A stretch of DNA of 64,000 nt from Oscillospiraceae bacterium (lineage in GTDB: Bacteria > Bacillota > Clostridia > Oscillospirales > Acutalibacteraceae): the NCBI GenBank assembly GCA_015066515.1, contig SVOH01000001.1, forward strand, positions 1-64,000. Direction: 5' to 3'. The notes beneath the pieces are model-generated. The model had not been told where the DNA came from and searched no databases. It worked only from the letters and a program-made list of their open reading frames with translations. The position numbers and the translations under genes are program-made. This document shows, piece after piece, positions 62,970 to 64,000 of the stretch. The number at the start of each line of letters is the position of its first letter. The first letter of the stretch is position 1.

Positions 62970-63552
62970 ATTGTTTGGAACCGAAATCTACATATCCTTC
63001 TTGTTTTGTGCGGTACTGTGCTTTATGCTGGTGGTGGATCGCACAGGGCTTATAATACCAACTCTTTTTGCAGTATTTATACACGAGGCGGGGCATTTGC
63101 TTGCTATGTATGCGGCAGACTGCCAGCCCCGTACAGTACGTCTTATTCCTACAAGCGTACAAATAATACGTGGCTTTTCACCTAAAAAACACGGTGAAAT
63201 AGCAATAACAATATGTGGCCCTGCTGCAAATATTGTTTTGTTTGGAAGTCTTTTTGCAAACTATTTAATATTTGGCAGTCAGCAATCTTTAAAATTTGCA
63301 ATACTGAATCTTGTAATAGCTACATTTAATTTATTACCTGTGCACGGCCTTGACGGCGGCACGTTGCTTACTGTTGTAATATCAAAATTCACCGACATTT
63401 ATAAGGCAGAAAGTATTGTAAAAATAATAACGGTAGTTTTTGCACTAGCAATATTTTTGCTTGGTGTATATCTATGGGCAAGCGGAACTGTAAATATATC
63501 GGTGTTTATTGTAGCGCTGTATTTGGCTGTGTGTGGGTTGGTAAAAAAATAA
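62959..63552 (+). CDS. Site-2 (M50) intramembrane protease, SpoIVFB-like
   Basis: 197-residue membrane metalloprotease. Zinc motif HEAGH places ligands at His42 and His46 and the catalytic Glu at 43. The third ligand is in NLLPVHGLDGG. There are about six helices and no C-terminal CBS domain. In spore formers such proteins cleave pro-sigma-K. GTG at 62959 chosen because GAGGAA lies 8 bases upstream. Confidence 0.88.
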   Translation: MKIKLFGTEIYISFLFCAVLCFMLVVDRTGLIIPTLFAVFIHEAGHLLAMYAADCQPRTVRLIPTSVQIIRGFSPKKHGEIAITICGPAANIVLFGSLFANYLIFGSQQSLKFAILNLVIATFNLLPVHGLDGGTLLTVVISKFTDIYKAESIVKIITVVFALAIFLLGVYLWASGTVNISVFIVALYLAVCGLVKK

Positions 63553-63574
63553 AAGCACCGACAAAGCGGTGCTT
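63553..63574. terminator. Terminator between the M50 gene and the partial gene
   Basis: AAGCACCG / CGGTGCTT stem with loop ACAAAG. The minus direction has a strong T-run (TTTTATTTTTTT); the plus side is weaker. Confidence 0.82.
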
Positions 63575-63591
63575 GATAGAATAAAAATGTT

Positions 63592-64000
63592 TTATTTTTT
63601 TGACCTTATAAAAACATAGTAACTTGGGGGCATTCCGCCAAATACATAGTTGCCCATTTTCCACTCTAAAAATAAGAATTCAATATCATCTATTGTTTTA
63701 AACACATAATTAGATACGATCAACTTATTTAAATCAAGCAAAACACCTTTTGACCATTTGTCTTGCCATTCTTCATCCACATATTTTCTTATAACATTTC
63801 CGTTTTGATAAAAAATGATGTTTTGAAGCCAAAGATTTTTATTTAAAGGACCCATTCCTTTAAAATCGTCTATATTTTCAACAAAATCTACTGCGACCCA
63901 AGAGCCAACGATTTTTTTGTCGAAAATAAAGGGTATATTTACATTTTCTCTTCTACCGATTTCTAAAAGTTTAAATTGTTTATTGGAGACCTTTTTGAAC
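63592..64000 (-). CDS. Partial gene, C-terminal domain of an unidentified protein
   Basis: The frame ending at 63592 stays open to the right edge, giving at least 135 codons without a start. The N-terminal part is outside the window. The visible part contains GSWVAVDFVENIDDF, then LYDN-type beta strands, WQDKWSKGVLLDL, and closes with FLEWKMGNYVFGG and YYVFIR. This resembles a lipocalin-like domain I have seen at the ends of clostridial M56/BlaR-like and regulator proteins. The assignment is tentative. Confidence 0.7.
   Translation of the reverse strand, partial: FKKVSNKQFKLLEIGRRENVNIPFIFDKKIVGSWVAVDFVENIDDFKGMGPLNKNLWLQNIIFYQNGNVIRKYVDEEWQDKWSKGVLLDLNKLIVSNYVFKTIDDIEFLFLEWKMGNYVFGGMPPSYYVFIRSKK

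Noticed and set aside
1-64000. CRISPR arrays, insertion sequences, prophage genes and tRNA genes
   Set aside because: No regularly spaced repeats, transposase or phage-like proteins were seen, and the gaps between genes are too short or already explained.

Overview
The window is a chromosomal, origin-proximal segment of a low-GC, endospore-forming Clostridia bacterium, most likely an uncultured gut or rumen member of the Oscillospiraceae/Ruminococcaceae. The lineage call is inference. It rests on the SCIFF peptide and its radical-SAM maturase (scfA/scfB), a spoVAE gene, a SpoIVFB-like M50 protease, a reverse-domain GH3 beta-glucosidase, a type I dockerin protein, a phenylalanine T-box leader, frequent TTG/GTG starts with GGTGA-type ribosome sites, and the order dnaA-dnaN-yaaA-recF-remB-gyrB-gyrA.

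Left edge to 13.6 kb is mostly minus strand. Bases 1-104 hold the promoter and leader of an rRNA operon that runs off the left edge. Next come a sodium/solute symporter, the scfA-scfB-decarboxylase operon, and a block rarA-ydbS-ydbT-spoVAE-parA-parB-ycxB. Two perfect 16-bp parS sites flank spoVAE. A SpoVB-like flippase on the plus strand and a bioY-birA biotin salvage pair follow.

13.7-24.2 kb: proS; an AraC regulator divergent from a sugar operon (ROK kinase, SIS isomerase, GH3); stomatin-like and unknown genes; rsmA; and a GH63/trehalase-like hydrolase. The GH3 gene carries a single in-frame amber codon.

24.2-44.2 kb is all plus strand apart from acpP. It starts with a T-box leader and pheST, then ireB. 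A tight housekeeping run follows (murI, DUF1934, argS, pncB, lipoprotein, lon, engB, nitroreductase). A TetR gene with its own operator-like promoter lies directly before a 1111-residue secreted LRR/Ig-like/dockerin protein. Then come acpP (minus) and a nagA-sugar kinase operon.

44.2-56.1 kb is minus strand: queG-like, tadA, a CPBP protease, then the replication-initiation operon from dnaA to gyrA, with DnaA boxes between dnaA and dnaN and in the dnaA promoter, and trmO behind it. 56.2-64 kb holds a three-gene operon of two membrane proteins and an M20 peptidase, then lud, mnmA and ygiQ on the minus strand, a tiny membrane protein overlapping an M50 protease, and a partial gene running off the right edge.

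No CRISPR array, insertion sequence, prophage or tRNA was seen. The most interesting items are the nested Ig-like modules of the dockerin protein and its TetR linkage, the parS-flanked spoVAE, the uncharacterised membrane-pair/M20 operon, the amber-interrupted GH3 gene and the hairpin between scfA and scfB.
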